Shown: positions 1 through 8,349 of the stretch, in pieces
How positions within the stretch are numbered: the first letter of the stretch is position 1
Layout: every line of letters begins with the position of its first letter
Source: Marinomonas sp. IMCC 4694
Lineage (GTDB): Bacteria > Pseudomonadota > Gammaproteobacteria > Pseudomonadales > Marinomonadaceae
Assembly: GCF_008122525.1 (NCBI RefSeq)
Contig: NZ_VSRV01000001.1
Location: forward strand, 2,976,001 to 3,040,000
Direction of reading: 5' to 3'
Length of the DNA stretch: 64,000 nucleotides
Notes under the pieces: model-generated
What the model saw: the letters and a program-made list of their open reading frames with translations, nothing else
Database searches by the model: none
Told to the model about the DNA's origin: nothing
Translations under genes and position numbers: made by a program

Positions 1-1
1 T

Positions 2-604
2 GGACTTCGCACGTTAGCGTATGGCGAAACAGGCTTTCGTAACTTTACCAACTCAAAACGCCCTGTTGCTGAGCCGAAAGATCTAAAAGGTCTAAAAATT
101 CGCGTTCAGACTTTGCCTTTGTACGTCGAAATGGTGAAAGCCATGGGCGCGGAGCCAACACCTATTGCATGGCCTGAAGTACCATCAGCGCTAACAACCG
201 GCGTGGTAGACGGCCAAGAAAACCCAGTCAGTGTGATTGAAGCAAACAAATTTTATGAGTTTCAAAAATACCTAACGTTAGATGGTCACGTATACGGCAC
301 AGATTTCTTGCTGATGAACGAAGACATTTATCAGTCTTTGAGCGACGCGGATCGAGCCATTATTGAACGTGCGGCAAAAGTGGCCGGTACCTTGGGTCGT
401 GCCGTTCAGCAGTTTAATTCTGCTAAAGGGTTAAAGTCTCTTGCCGCTAACGGCATGGAAATTACCACACCAACACCAGCACAATTAGCTATGTTCCGTG
501 ATATTGCACAACCTGCGGTAATTAATTGGTTAAAAGGTGAAGTTCAACCTGAGTGGATCGATCGTGTCCAATCATCAGTCAATATGGTTAGCAACAACCA
601 ATAA
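2..604 (+). CDS. TRAP transporter substrate-binding protein, DctP family (5' end missing)
   Basis: This is the periplasmic solute receptor of a tripartite TRAP importer, which delivers its ligand (often a C4-dicarboxylate or other organic acid) to the DctQM membrane pair. The reading frame is open from base 2, so the signal peptide and N-terminal lobe lie outside the window and 200 residues remain. The segment GLRTLAYGETGFR followed by KDLKGLKIRVQ, then the PTPIAWPEV and VVDGQENP stretches, are typical of the DctP ligand-binding core. The conserved Arg of the KIRVQ strand usually contacts the substrate carboxylate. It is followed by dctQ and dctM with a hairpin terminator between. The ligand cannot be told from sequence. 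Confidence 0.93.
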   Translation, partial: GLRTLAYGETGFRNFTNSKRPVAEPKDLKGLKIRVQTLPLYVEMVKAMGAEPTPIAWPEVPSALTTGVVDGQENPVSVIEANKFYEFQKYLTLDGHVYGTDFLLMNEDIYQSLSDADRAIIERAAKVAGTLGRAVQQFNSAKGLKSLAANGMEITTPTPAQLAMFRDIAQPAVINWLKGEVQPEWIDRVQSSVNMVSNNQ

Positions 605-626
605 TCTCAGCGTGTAAAGTACACTA

Positions 627-661
627 ACCGAAAGCAAGATTGCTTTCGGTTCGTTTTTTTT
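627..661 (+). terminator. Rho-independent terminator/attenuator between dctP and dctQ
   Basis: ACCGAAAGC pairs with GCTTTCGGT (stem 627-635/642-650, with further A-T pairs towards the tip) and is followed by TCG and a run of nine T. It lies between the receptor gene and the permease genes, so it probably lowers permease expression relative to the abundant receptor. Confidence 0.85.
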
Positions 662-689
662 GGTCACATCACAACCCGGAAAGCTCACC

Positions 690-1172
690 ATGAAGCGCCT
701 CTTTAAAAATACCCTCGCCGTCTTGACCGGCACCTCTCTTTTCGTGATTTTTAGCGTTATTTTGGTAAGCAGCTTGAGCCGCTACTTATTAAATTCGCCG
801 ATCCAATGGAGCGAAGAAGTCGCAAAATACGCCATGATTTACGGCACTATGTTTGGTATGGCCCTGTGTTACTTAGAAGGTCTACACATTCGCTTTACGT
901 TTTTGGAAGACATGGTTTCCGCTCGTATTCGTCACTTACTGCACCTTGTATCGGACCTTGTTGCTCTCATCAGCGGTGTTGTCATTGTCTATTCTGGGTA
1001 TCTTTTTATGATGAAGCGAGGCGCGATAGAAGCGCCAGGCACTGGCATTCAAATGTACTATTTTCATGTGGCTATGGTTATTGGTGGCGCCTGCCTTACC
1101 ATTGCCGCGCTCATTCGTCTGGTTGAATACTTTCAGCCCTCCACATCAGCGAAAGGACCCTCTTCATGCTAG
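690..1172 (+). CDS. TRAP transporter small permease, DctQ family
   Basis: This is the small integral membrane subunit of the TRAP importer, 160 residues with four predicted membrane helices. The segment SPIQWSEEVAKYAMIYGTMFG carries the conserved W-EE motif between helices 1 and 2 that marks the DctQ family. The ATG at 690 is chosen because GGAAAG lies six bases upstream; a TTG at 660 in the same frame sits inside the T tract of the terminator and is unlikely. Its 3' end overlaps dctM by seven bases, which suggests translational coupling. Confidence 0.9.
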   Translation: MKRLFKNTLAVLTGTSLFVIFSVILVSSLSRYLLNSPIQWSEEVAKYAMIYGTMFGMALCYLEGLHIRFTFLEDMVSARIRHLLHLVSDLVALISGVVIVYSGYLFMMKRGAIEAPGTGIQMYYFHVAMVIGGACLTIAALIRLVEYFQPSTSAKGPSSC

Positions 1173-2434
1173 GTCTCGGAATTTTACTTATTCTTTTAGT
1201 GATCGGCAGCCCCATTGCCTTTGCCATTTTATTGGGCGTTGTAGGTCATGTTTACACCCTTCCCTTTAACGTGAGTTTGGTGGCTCAGCGTATTTTTAGT
1301 GGGCTCGACTCGTTTTCTATTTTGGCCATTCCACTGTTTGTTTTGGCGGGTGAGTTGATGAACGAAAGCGGCATTACTGGCCGTATTATTAATTTTGCCA
1401 ATGCTTTAGTCGGCCACATGAAGGCGGGGCTTGCGCATGTAAATATTTGGGCATCGGTCATCTTTGCAGGTTTGTCCGGTTCAGCGGTCGCCGACACCTC
1501 AGCGCTGGGTCGCGTGTTCATTCCAACCATGGAAAAAGAAGGCTATCCTCGTGCGTTTGCCGCGGCATTAACGGCCGCATCGTCGGTGATTGGCCCGATG
1601 ATTCCCCCAAGTATTCCGGTGATTATTTATGCACTAATCACGACCGGCGTGTCAGTGCCTGCGTTGTTTCTTGCTGGTGTTACGCCAGGTTTGTTCTTGG
1701 CGGTTGGTTTGTCTATCTATGTGTATTTTTTTGCTGGACACTACGCGCCACTGAAGGCAAAACTGTCAATGAAAGAGCGCTGGAAGGCCTTTGTTGACGC
1801 ATGGATTCCACTTTTCATGCCGGTGTTTATTGTCGGCTCTATTTTAACCGGTATTGTTACGCCCACCGAAGCGGCGGCGTTTGCGGCGGCGTATGCTTTA
1901 CTAGCCGGCATATTCATTCTAAAAAGTCTGCACTTATCCAGCTTGCCGCGAATTTTCATGCGCGCGATGCGTGATTCGTCGGTGATATTGATTGTGATTG
2001 GTGTCGTCGCGGCAGCAAACTGGTTACTGACTTTTTCAAGAGTGCCGCAAACCGTTAGCCAGATGGTGCTTGAGCAAGTTTCCAGCCCTTGGATGTTCTT
2101 GATTTTGGTCAACGTTATTTTATTGGTAGTGGGGCTTTTCCTTGAAGGCATCGCGGCCATGTTGATCCTGTTGCCTATCTTGCACCCCATTGCGATGAGC
2201 TTAGGGATTGATCCGGTTCACTTTGGCATTGTGGTTATTTTCAATCTTATGATTGGTCTTGTTACGCCGCCAATGGGGATTTGTCTGTTTGTGTCTAATT
2301 CAATAGCCAATGTGGGCATCGCGGCGATTTCGAGACAGATCATGCCGTTGTTCTTAGTCGAGCTGGCGGTGTTGATTCTGATTACTTTTGTACCAAGTAC
2401 GGTTACATTTTTACCGAATCTGTTTGGTTATTAA
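1166..2434 (+). CDS. TRAP transporter large permease, DctM family
   Basis: This is the large membrane subunit that carries out sodium-coupled transport with DctQ and the DctP receptor. It has 422 residues, normal for the family, and is almost entirely hydrophobic with about 11-12 membrane helices. Recognisable DctM segments are SGSAVADTSALG, GPMIPPSIPVIIYA and the C-terminal GLVTPPMGICLFV, the PP-containing re-entrant hairpins around the sodium and substrate sites. The start overlaps the end of dctQ. A strong terminator follows at 2460-2489, so it is the last gene of the operon. Confidence 0.95.
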   Translation: MLGLGILLILLVIGSPIAFAILLGVVGHVYTLPFNVSLVAQRIFSGLDSFSILAIPLFVLAGELMNESGITGRIINFANALVGHMKAGLAHVNIWASVIFAGLSGSAVADTSALGRVFIPTMEKEGYPRAFAAALTAASSVIGPMIPPSIPVIIYALITTGVSVPALFLAGVTPGLFLAVGLSIYVYFFAGHYAPLKAKLSMKERWKAFVDAWIPLFMPVFIVGSILTGIVTPTEAAAFAAAYALLAGIFILKSLHLSSLPRIFMRAMRDSSVILIVIGVVAAANWLLTFSRVPQTVSQMVLEQVSSPWMFLILVNVILLVVGLFLEGIAAMLILLPILHPIAMSLGIDPVHFGIVVIFNLMIGLVTPPMGICLFVSNSIANVGIAAISRQIMPLFLVELAVLILITFVPSTVTFLPNLFGY

Positions 2435-2459
2435 CTCTAAGTAGCGTGCTCAGATCCAC

Positions 2460-2489
2460 AAAAAACGACGCTTAATGCGTCGTTTTTTT
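2460..2489 (+). terminator. Rho-independent terminator after the TRAP operon
   Basis: ACGACGC pairs with GCGTCGT across a five-base loop (TTAAT), preceded by A6 and followed by T7. It ends the dctPQM transcript. The A-rich left arm could also serve the convergent peroxiredoxin gene. Confidence 0.9.
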
Positions 2490-2542
2490 GGGGGGTGTTT
2501 TGTTAAACCATCAGGTATTAAGCAGGGCCCTGACACGAAAAC

Positions 2543-3022
2543 TCACAGCTGACTCAATACGTATTCTGCAGAGCTTACCTTGTATTCTCCCGGCTCATCC
2601 AACCACAATTGCTGTACGATCCCGTTCGTTACTAACATCGCATAGCGGCGGCTACGAATGCCCATTTTGGCCGCGGAAATGTCCAGTTCTAACCCCATTG
2701 AACAGGTGAACTCGGCTAAACCATCCGCCGCCATAACCAAGTTTTCCGCGTTATTGACCTTGCCCCAAGCGTTCATTACAAACACATCATTGACCGAGAC
2801 ACACACAATATCGTCGATGCCTTTGTCTTTTAACGCATCACAATGCACAACGAAACCAGGCAGATGGCTCGCGCTGCAGGTCGGTGTGAACGCCCCTGGC
2901 ACTGCAAACATCAACACGGTTTTGCCTGTAAAAAACTCGATGACATCCACCGTCTCAGGGCCTTCATCGCCCATTACCTGAAACGCACCATGAGGCAACA
3001 TATCACCAACAAGAATCGACAT
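2543..3022 (-). CDS. Peroxiredoxin, Prx5-type
   Basis: This is a thiol peroxidase that reduces hydrogen peroxide and organic hydroperoxides, using glutathione, glutaredoxin or thioredoxin in this subfamily. The 159-residue protein has the peroxidatic site VPGAFTPTCSASHLPGF, the hallmark of the Prx5 group, with the catalytic Cys in PTC and the supporting Thr two residues before it. The resolving-Cys arrangement is not obvious. The ATG at 3022 is chosen because GGAGAAA lies eight bases upstream; in-frame codons further upstream encode non-homologous sequence running into the next gene. It stands alone between the convergent TRAP operon and a chemoreceptor gene. No OxyR site was recognised. Confidence 0.92.
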   Translation of the reverse strand: MSILVGDMLPHGAFQVMGDEGPETVDVIEFFTGKTVLMFAVPGAFTPTCSASHLPGFVVHCDALKDKGIDDIVCVSVNDVFVMNAWGKVNNAENLVMAADGLAEFTCSMGLELDISAAKMGIRSRRYAMLVTNGIVQQLWLDEPGEYKVSSAEYVLSQL

Positions 3023-3084
3023 AAACGGTTTCTCCAGAGAATTAAGTGGTGCTGATTTTAACGCAACCTTCGTGAGAAAAACCA

Positions 3085-5061
3085 TCAAACAATCTTAAAT
3101 TGACTAAGAAGCTGTTTCTGATAGGAAGCCAGTGCAGACAACCCTTTACTGTCTTTCTCACTTTTATCTGAGCCTAATGTTGCTTGCTCTGACATGTGCG
3201 CAATGTCTAACACACTTTTTCTGATGTCTTGTGCGACCGCAGATTGTTCTTCCGCTGCGGTGGCTATTTGTGTGCTCAGATCTCTGATGTCTGCCATACT
3301 ATTTTGCAAGTCAACAAATGACGCCCCTACCGAGCGCGCATCAATCACACTGGAACTGGCGCTTTGGCGGCTTGCCTCCATACTGTCCACCGTTTTCGTC
3401 ACACCTTGCTGTATTTGTGCAATCACGTGCTGGATCTCTTCGGTTGAGCTGTGTGTTCGAGTGGCTAATGTGCGAACTTCGTCAGCGACTACAGCAAAGC
3501 CTCGCCCCTGTTCGCCCGCCCGAGCCGCTTCAATCGCGGCATTAAGGGCCAATAGGTTGGTTTGATCTGCAATGGCCTGTATGACATCTAATATACGATC
3601 AATACTTTTTGAATAGTCATCAAGTTGATTAACGACCGTCGTTGAACGCTCTATTTGTCCAAGGGTGTTTTCAATTTTCTGAATATTCGCGTCCATTTTC
3701 GCTCGGTTTTGACTGGTCTTTTCATCTACGGATTGAATCTGATGCAAAATAATTTCGGAGCTTTTTGCGACTTGATCCACCGCGGCCACCATATCAGACA
3801 TAGACGATGCCACTTGGGTGGTTCTCTGATTCTGCGAATTCATCAGCTGCCTAGACTCACCCGCTAAGCACACATGGCTCAGTGCAGAGTCAGCCACGTC
3901 GTTGGAAGCCTGTTCAATGTTCGTCATAACACCTCGGAGCTTGGTAACCAATGCATTAACCCACATTGAAAGCTCACCAAATTCATCCTTGGTGTTCACC
4001 TGACTGCACTGTGTAAAGTCGCCTTCTGCAATTTGCCCTAGTATGGCTATTATTTCTTTTAACGGCACTCGAATACTGCGGCTAACCCACAATGTCACCC
4101 CTGCTGCAATGACCATAGAGACGACCAAAACACTGACAATAACGAGGGTCGAGACAGAAGCGACCTGGTTGGCCTCTACCTTTGCACGAGCACGCATCAA
4201 ATGCGTCTCAGACAAAAGTAAACTCACGGACGCATTGATGCTTTCCATACTGTCTGACAACGCTCTCGCCAACACTTCAGATTCCTGCATGAGCTGCGCA
4301 TTTTGATAATGCTGGGCAATAACACCATTCAAGGAAGTAATACTGTTGTCGATTTCACTCACCAAATCATTGATATTATCGTCATTGAGATAGGTCTGTT
4401 TGTCCTTTAAGCTCGATATAACCGACCCCATTTCAGTGCGCAGCGCCTGCATTTTATCCAAACCACGTACATCAAAATAATCATTGACCGAAACCTTCAA
4501 GCTTTCTATTTGACTGTGCATATAAGAAGCGGCAAATTGCACTTCCGGCGTGTCGCCATCCGCTACAAGCATGTCTAAATCTTCGCTGGCAAAATGGATA
4601 ACATCTTTTAAATCAAGCTTTTCATTCGGAAGCATCGCTTGGAGTTGCAACATGGTTTTGTGGTTAGAAAAAGCCACGTCCGTGTAATCAAAAAACCGTA
4701 TCGCTTCCTTGCTGATGCTGTTCACCGTGTCATTCATGACGGGCATGTCTTTTAGCTGCTCAGATAATACCGCTGATATTTCGCTAAATTCTTGTCGATG
4801 CGCTGCAAATCGCAATGACAAATCTTCCAATGAATCCGGTGTTTTACTAAGTAAATACTGTAAAACAACAGCATTGGCCAAGCTCAAATCGTCTTTTAAT
4901 GCGTTGCTGTTCATCGAAATATCCGCCACGCTTCCCGTTGCAATCTGCAATCGATTTTCAACTTTATGAATACCCATAAAGCCCGACGCCGCCATCACTA
5001 ATAACAACAGCAGTAAAATACCAAAGCCAAGTAAAACTCTTTGAATAACCGACAAAGACAT
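3085..5061 (-). CDS. Methyl-accepting chemotaxis protein (chemoreceptor)
   Basis: This transmembrane chemoreceptor signals to CheA/CheW. It has 658 residues: a membrane helix at about 8-30, a large helical periplasmic sensor region at about 31-300 with no PAS or Cache motif I can recognise, a second membrane helix at about 303-326, a HAMP domain (RVPLKEI to about 380), and the cytoplasmic signalling coiled coil. The hairpin tip is unmistakable: ADQTNLLALNAAIEAARAGE followed by GRGFAVVADEVRTLA. The helical sensor resembles the HBM/4HB style (inference). No CheR/CheB-binding pentapeptide is present at the C terminus. The ligand is unknown. Confidence 0.95.
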   Translation of the reverse strand: MSLSVIQRVLLGFGILLLLLLVMAASGFMGIHKVENRLQIATGSVADISMNSNALKDDLSLANAVVLQYLLSKTPDSLEDLSLRFAAHRQEFSEISAVLSEQLKDMPVMNDTVNSISKEAIRFFDYTDVAFSNHKTMLQLQAMLPNEKLDLKDVIHFASEDLDMLVADGDTPEVQFAASYMHSQIESLKVSVNDYFDVRGLDKMQALRTEMGSVISSLKDKQTYLNDDNINDLVSEIDNSITSLNGVIAQHYQNAQLMQESEVLARALSDSMESINASVSLLLSETHLMRARAKVEANQVASVSTLVIVSVLVVSMVIAAGVTLWVSRSIRVPLKEIIAILGQIAEGDFTQCSQVNTKDEFGELSMWVNALVTKLRGVMTNIEQASNDVADSALSHVCLAGESRQLMNSQNQRTTQVASSMSDMVAAVDQVAKSSEIILHQIQSVDEKTSQNRAKMDANIQKIENTLGQIERSTTVVNQLDDYSKSIDRILDVIQAIADQTNLLALNAAIEAARAGEQGRGFAVVADEVRTLATRTHSSTEEIQHVIAQIQQGVTKTVDSMEASRQSASSSVIDARSVGASFVDLQNSMADIRDLSTQIATAAEEQSAVAQDIRKSVLDIAHMSEQATLGSDKSEKDSKGLSALASYQKQLLSQFKIV

Positions 5062-5305
5062 AATAAACCCCTAAATAATTTCTAGCGCTGTGCTGGGTAA
5101 CGCAATCAGCCGCTGAAAGTTGGCCCAATAGACAGAACAATGATTCAATGACACTAACACTTTGTTTGTTTGAATTGACATACTAAAAGCGTCATTCCTG
5201 TTTCTCCCCCTTACAACCCTCTTCGCCCTGGGTTGGGCATAGATGTCTTTCAATCTACTGATCTGGTAAATTACACCTCCTATTTGTTAAATCGACTTAT
5301 GCTTT

Positions 5306-6751
5306 ATGGATTGCCCCCTTTACGAAAAAATCGCCAACCAGATTGAACATCAAGTTCATGAAGGTATTTTCTTACCCGGTGCAAAAATCCCTTCTGTGCG
5401 TAAATCTAGCAAGCAAATGGAAGTCAGTGTGGCGACGGTGTTGCAGGCCTACAGTTTGCTAGAAGATCGAGGCGTGATCAAAGCACGCCCTCAAAAAGGC
5501 TATTTTGTTCAAGAGACTCAGTTACAACATGCTAACGTAGCAAAAATCGAACCGATTCAAAACGATGACTCGATTCATGCACTTCTTAGACGTTTATTGC
5601 ATGTCTCGCAAGACGATAAAGTCATCCAATTTGGTGCTGCCATACCCAAGAGTCAATTTTTACCCATACGCCAGTTGCAGCGTTCTGTCGGACGCTTAAT
5701 GCGCTTAGAACCTGAGCTTTGTGTGGCCTATGAATTTACCCCAGGCTCACTGAACTTACGTCGCCAAATTGCGATCAGAATGCTGGACAGTGGTTGCCAA
5801 CTTCAGCCCGATGACATTACCATCACGCTTGGCTGCCAAAATGCGCTAATGCTGTCACTGCAAGCCGTGGCAAAGGCCGGAGACACCATCGCGATTGAAA
5901 GCCCCGCCTATTATGGCGTGCTGCAAGCGATTGAAACGCTCCAACTTAAAGCCATAGAAATTCCCTGCAACTCGTCGACTGGCATGGATCTGGATGTGTT
6001 TGAATCCGCCGCCGCTCAATGGGACATAAAGGCCTGTGTGATTACCCCTAACAATCAGAACCCAACGGGGGCCACACTCACCCAATCGGCTCGATCACGC
6101 CTCATAGCGTTATCTATTGCCCGAGACGTGACGCTAATTGAAGACGATGTGTATGGCGAACTAAGCTATCGAGATAAGCGTGAACGTGCGCTCAAAGCGG
6201 ACGACATTCATCACCGGATGATTTATTGCAGCTCTTTTTCAAAAAGTATCGCGCCAGGGTTTCGCATTGGCTGGGTGGTTGGAGGCAAATTTCAAGAACA
6301 AATAGAGCATTATGCTTATGTTCAATCATTGGCCATCCCCACACTCACACAAACGGCCATTGCCAATTTTTTAGAAAATGGCGCGTACGATCGCCATTTA
6401 CGTAAAACGCGCCTCGCTTACCAAGATAACTTGGCGCGCTGCCAGGCGCTTATCCAAGAACACTTTCCAAATGGAACCCAAACCTCGCGCCCACAGGGTG
6501 GCTTTTTATTATGGGTCACACTGCCCAACTCCCTCAACGCAATGACACTGTACAGCCAAGCATTAGAACAAAACATTGGCCTACTGCCAGGTTTGGCTTT
6601 TAGTTTAACCGCGCAATTTAGTCATCATTTTCGTTTAAATTACGCACTTAATTGGGACAATAAAACAGACGCCGCACTAAAAGAGTTAGGTCGGCTTTGC
6701 CAACGGCAAAACAACGCCTACATAGCCACCAGCGAAAACGCTCAAGACTAG
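5306..6751 (+). CDS. MocR-type transcriptional regulator (GntR helix-turn-helix fused to class I aminotransferase domain)
   Basis: MocR regulators fuse a GntR winged helix to a PLP-binding aminotransferase-like domain and control genes for amino acids, vitamin B6 or amines. Here residues 1-70 form the wHTH (IPSVRKSSKQMEVSVATVLQAYSLLEDRG). The rest is an aspartate aminotransferase fold with NNQNPTGATL, the D-Y-E region LIEDDVYGEL, and the PLP Schiff-base lysine in YCSSFSKSIAPGFRIGW. Length (481) is normal. It is divergent from the chemoreceptor gene across a 244-bp promoter region. The target genes are not evident. Confidence 0.93.
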   Translation: MDCPLYEKIANQIEHQVHEGIFLPGAKIPSVRKSSKQMEVSVATVLQAYSLLEDRGVIKARPQKGYFVQETQLQHANVAKIEPIQNDDSIHALLRRLLHVSQDDKVIQFGAAIPKSQFLPIRQLQRSVGRLMRLEPELCVAYEFTPGSLNLRRQIAIRMLDSGCQLQPDDITITLGCQNALMLSLQAVAKAGDTIAIESPAYYGVLQAIETLQLKAIEIPCNSSTGMDLDVFESAAAQWDIKACVITPNNQNPTGATLTQSARSRLIALSIARDVTLIEDDVYGELSYRDKRERALKADDIHHRMIYCSSFSKSIAPGFRIGWVVGGKFQEQIEHYAYVQSLAIPTLTQTAIANFLENGAYDRHLRKTRLAYQDNLARCQALIQEHFPNGTQTSRPQGGFLLWVTLPNSLNAMTLYSQALEQNIGLLPGLAFSLTAQFSHHFRLNYALNWDNKTDAALKELGRLCQRQNNAYIATSENAQD

Positions 6752-6930
6752 AGCCAGCAACGCCTCCAAGTTGATTAGTCATATAAGTAAAAGTTATGAA
6801 TTTAGTGTCTCACATCTTAAAATTCGTCTGTACAGAAAGGGCAAAAAGCGTACAATTCGCTTTCTTTTTTAAACACTCTGCCTTCTTGGCCGATAACATC
6901 AATATCTACATTAATAGCTGGCTTGTTGCG

Positions 6931-7341
6931 ATGGAATTTGTTGCCCATCCGAGAGACCTTCCTTTAGCGATTACGTTAATAGAAGATCAGCCCTTTCCTC
7001 CCACTAACGAAGAAAGAGCTGGGTTTGTCGGTATCACCTATGTCACCCTTCGTCCTTTTGATAATGGGCGCTCGGTCAGAATTACGCTGGAAGAAATAGA
7101 TCCGAATTTTTGTGTATCTGGCCGTATCGTCTGGTGCAACAAGGAAAGTGATGGCTACCATGTGGCGATTGAATTCCCAACCAAAGAAGAATGTTACTGC
7201 GTTCGAATGATCGAACAGCTTTCTCAAATAGAACATTATCGACGCCAAGCAAAAATAGACGGGCGACGACTCAACTACAATGAAGCGGCCGCAGAATGGA
7301 TACAAAAATTCGCAGCCAGTTTCCCAGCGTTTTCTATTTAA
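6931..7341 (+). CDS. PilZ-like domain protein, probably not c-di-GMP binding
   Basis: The 136-residue protein resembles a small PilZ-type family common in Pseudomonas and relatives. It starts with a basic strand motif (FVAHPRDLPLAI), has a beta-rich core with SGRIVWCNKESDGYHVAIEF, and ends with a helical tail containing YNEAAAEWIQKFAASFP, which I recognise from that family. The canonical c-di-GMP motifs RxxxR and D/NxSxxG are not clear, so nucleotide binding is doubtful. The ATG at 6931 is chosen because homologues start at the RHP-like segment; an in-frame ATG at 6796 would add 45 residues with no family resemblance. The DUF501 gene follows 35 bp downstream. Confidence 0.65.
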   Translation: MEFVAHPRDLPLAITLIEDQPFPPTNEERAGFVGITYVTLRPFDNGRSVRITLEEIDPNFCVSGRIVWCNKESDGYHVAIEFPTKEECYCVRMIEQLSQIEHYRRQAKIDGRRLNYNEAAAEWIQKFAASFPAFSI

Positions 7342-7376
7342 TCTCTTTCATACAAAATACGACACAATCAACCATT

Positions 7377-7895
7377 ATGACGACCACACTCTCTCAGCAC
7401 GATATTGATATTATTACCCTACAACTAGGGCGCGCACCCAATGGTATCAGCGCGATTGCGCATTACTCGCCACAAGGCATTCCACAAGTCTTAAAAATGG
7501 AAACTTGGGTATTCGAGCAACCTTTCCCGACCTTATATTGGCTGTCGAGCAAAGCCATCGATAAAGCGCTCGCTAAAATAGAAAGTAGCGGCTTTGTAAA
7601 AGAGCTAGAACAACGTATTCAAGACGATGAGGTATTACGCGAAGCTCACCACGCATCTCATCGCGACTATATCGCCAGACGATGGGAAGCCATGACCGAC
7701 GAACACAAAGCCATCTTGGAAGAAAAGGGCTTTAAACCCCTCTTTGATAAGCTGGGAATTGGCGGGATTGCGAATTGGGATAAAGTGCGCTGTTTACACA
7801 TGCAATATGCCCATCACTTAGCGGGCGATAACGTCATTGGTCGTATTCTTGATGAAGAGTATGGCATGAGAGCCATCGCTGATGCCGAGTCCTGA
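7377..7895 (+). CDS. DUF501 family protein
   Basis: This is a conserved cytosolic protein of unknown function, 172 residues. It matches the DUF501 pattern: QLGRAPNGISAIAHYSPQG near the N terminus, then PFPTLYWLSSKAIDKALAKIE, a charged helical middle, and a C-terminal segment with GIGGIANWDKVRCLHMQYAHHLAG. The ATG at 7377 begins a normal-length family member; an earlier start at 7296 would overlap the preceding gene. It is probably co-transcribed with the PilZ-like gene. No catalytic motif can be named. Confidence 0.85.
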   Translation: MTTTLSQHDIDIITLQLGRAPNGISAIAHYSPQGIPQVLKMETWVFEQPFPTLYWLSSKAIDKALAKIESSGFVKELEQRIQDDEVLREAHHASHRDYIARRWEAMTDEHKAILEEKGFKPLFDKLGIGGIANWDKVRCLHMQYAHHLAGDNVIGRILDEEYGMRAIADAES

Positions 7896-7968
7896 TTGCG
7901 ATTGACTCGTTATAAACCAGTCACATCGATCTAAAACATAAAGAGGAGACGACATTACCGTACTTTGA

Positions 7969-8259
7969 CTACTTTGCGGTTTTCAGTGCGGCTTTTAATT
8001 CTTCTGGGCTCTTCACCGCTGGCAATATGCCTCGAATACGATTAAACGCCGCCTGTGCAATCGCAGCACGCTGCGCATAAGTTGTGAGCGCACCTCCGGT
8101 CCAACCCGCTAATTTCATCATGTCGTTTTTAAAGCTGTTGCCATTGACCCCGTGACCACCGAGCGCCATGAGCGCATCTTCTATTTCGAGGTAGCTCGGA
8201 CGCTCGCCACCAAACTTCATAAAATCCTCTTGCTGCACTTCAATAAATTCTTTTGGCAT
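7969..8259 (-). CDS. Small hypothetical protein downstream of glpK
   Basis: I do not recognise this 96-residue protein. It is charged at both ends, with a Gly-rich centre (ALGGHGVNGNSFKNDMMKLAGW) followed by an alanine-rich amphipathic helix (AQRAAIAQAAFNRIRGILP) and a basic tail. There is no signal peptide or membrane segment. The ATG at 8259 is supported by AAGGAT eight bases upstream. It lies on the same strand 90 bp after glpK and may be read through from it, but nothing in the sequence ties it to glycerol metabolism. Codon use looks like that of the neighbours. Confidence 0.7.
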   Translation of the reverse strand: MPKEFIEVQQEDFMKFGGERPSYLEIEDALMALGGHGVNGNSFKNDMMKLAGWTGGALTTYAQRAAIAQAAFNRIRGILPAVKSPEELKAALKTAK

Positions 8260-8349
8260 TATTCGATCCTTACCTTTTTTATTTAGGATTGAAGTTAGCC
8301 ATAATTCTGTTGTCGCACAAGCGAAAGCATGTAGTGAATCGTAAAGCAC

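Noticed and set aside
5071..5253. 60-codon minus-strand frame between the chemoreceptor and MocR genes
   Set aside because: No SD, no resemblance to a protein family, and it covers the divergent promoter region.
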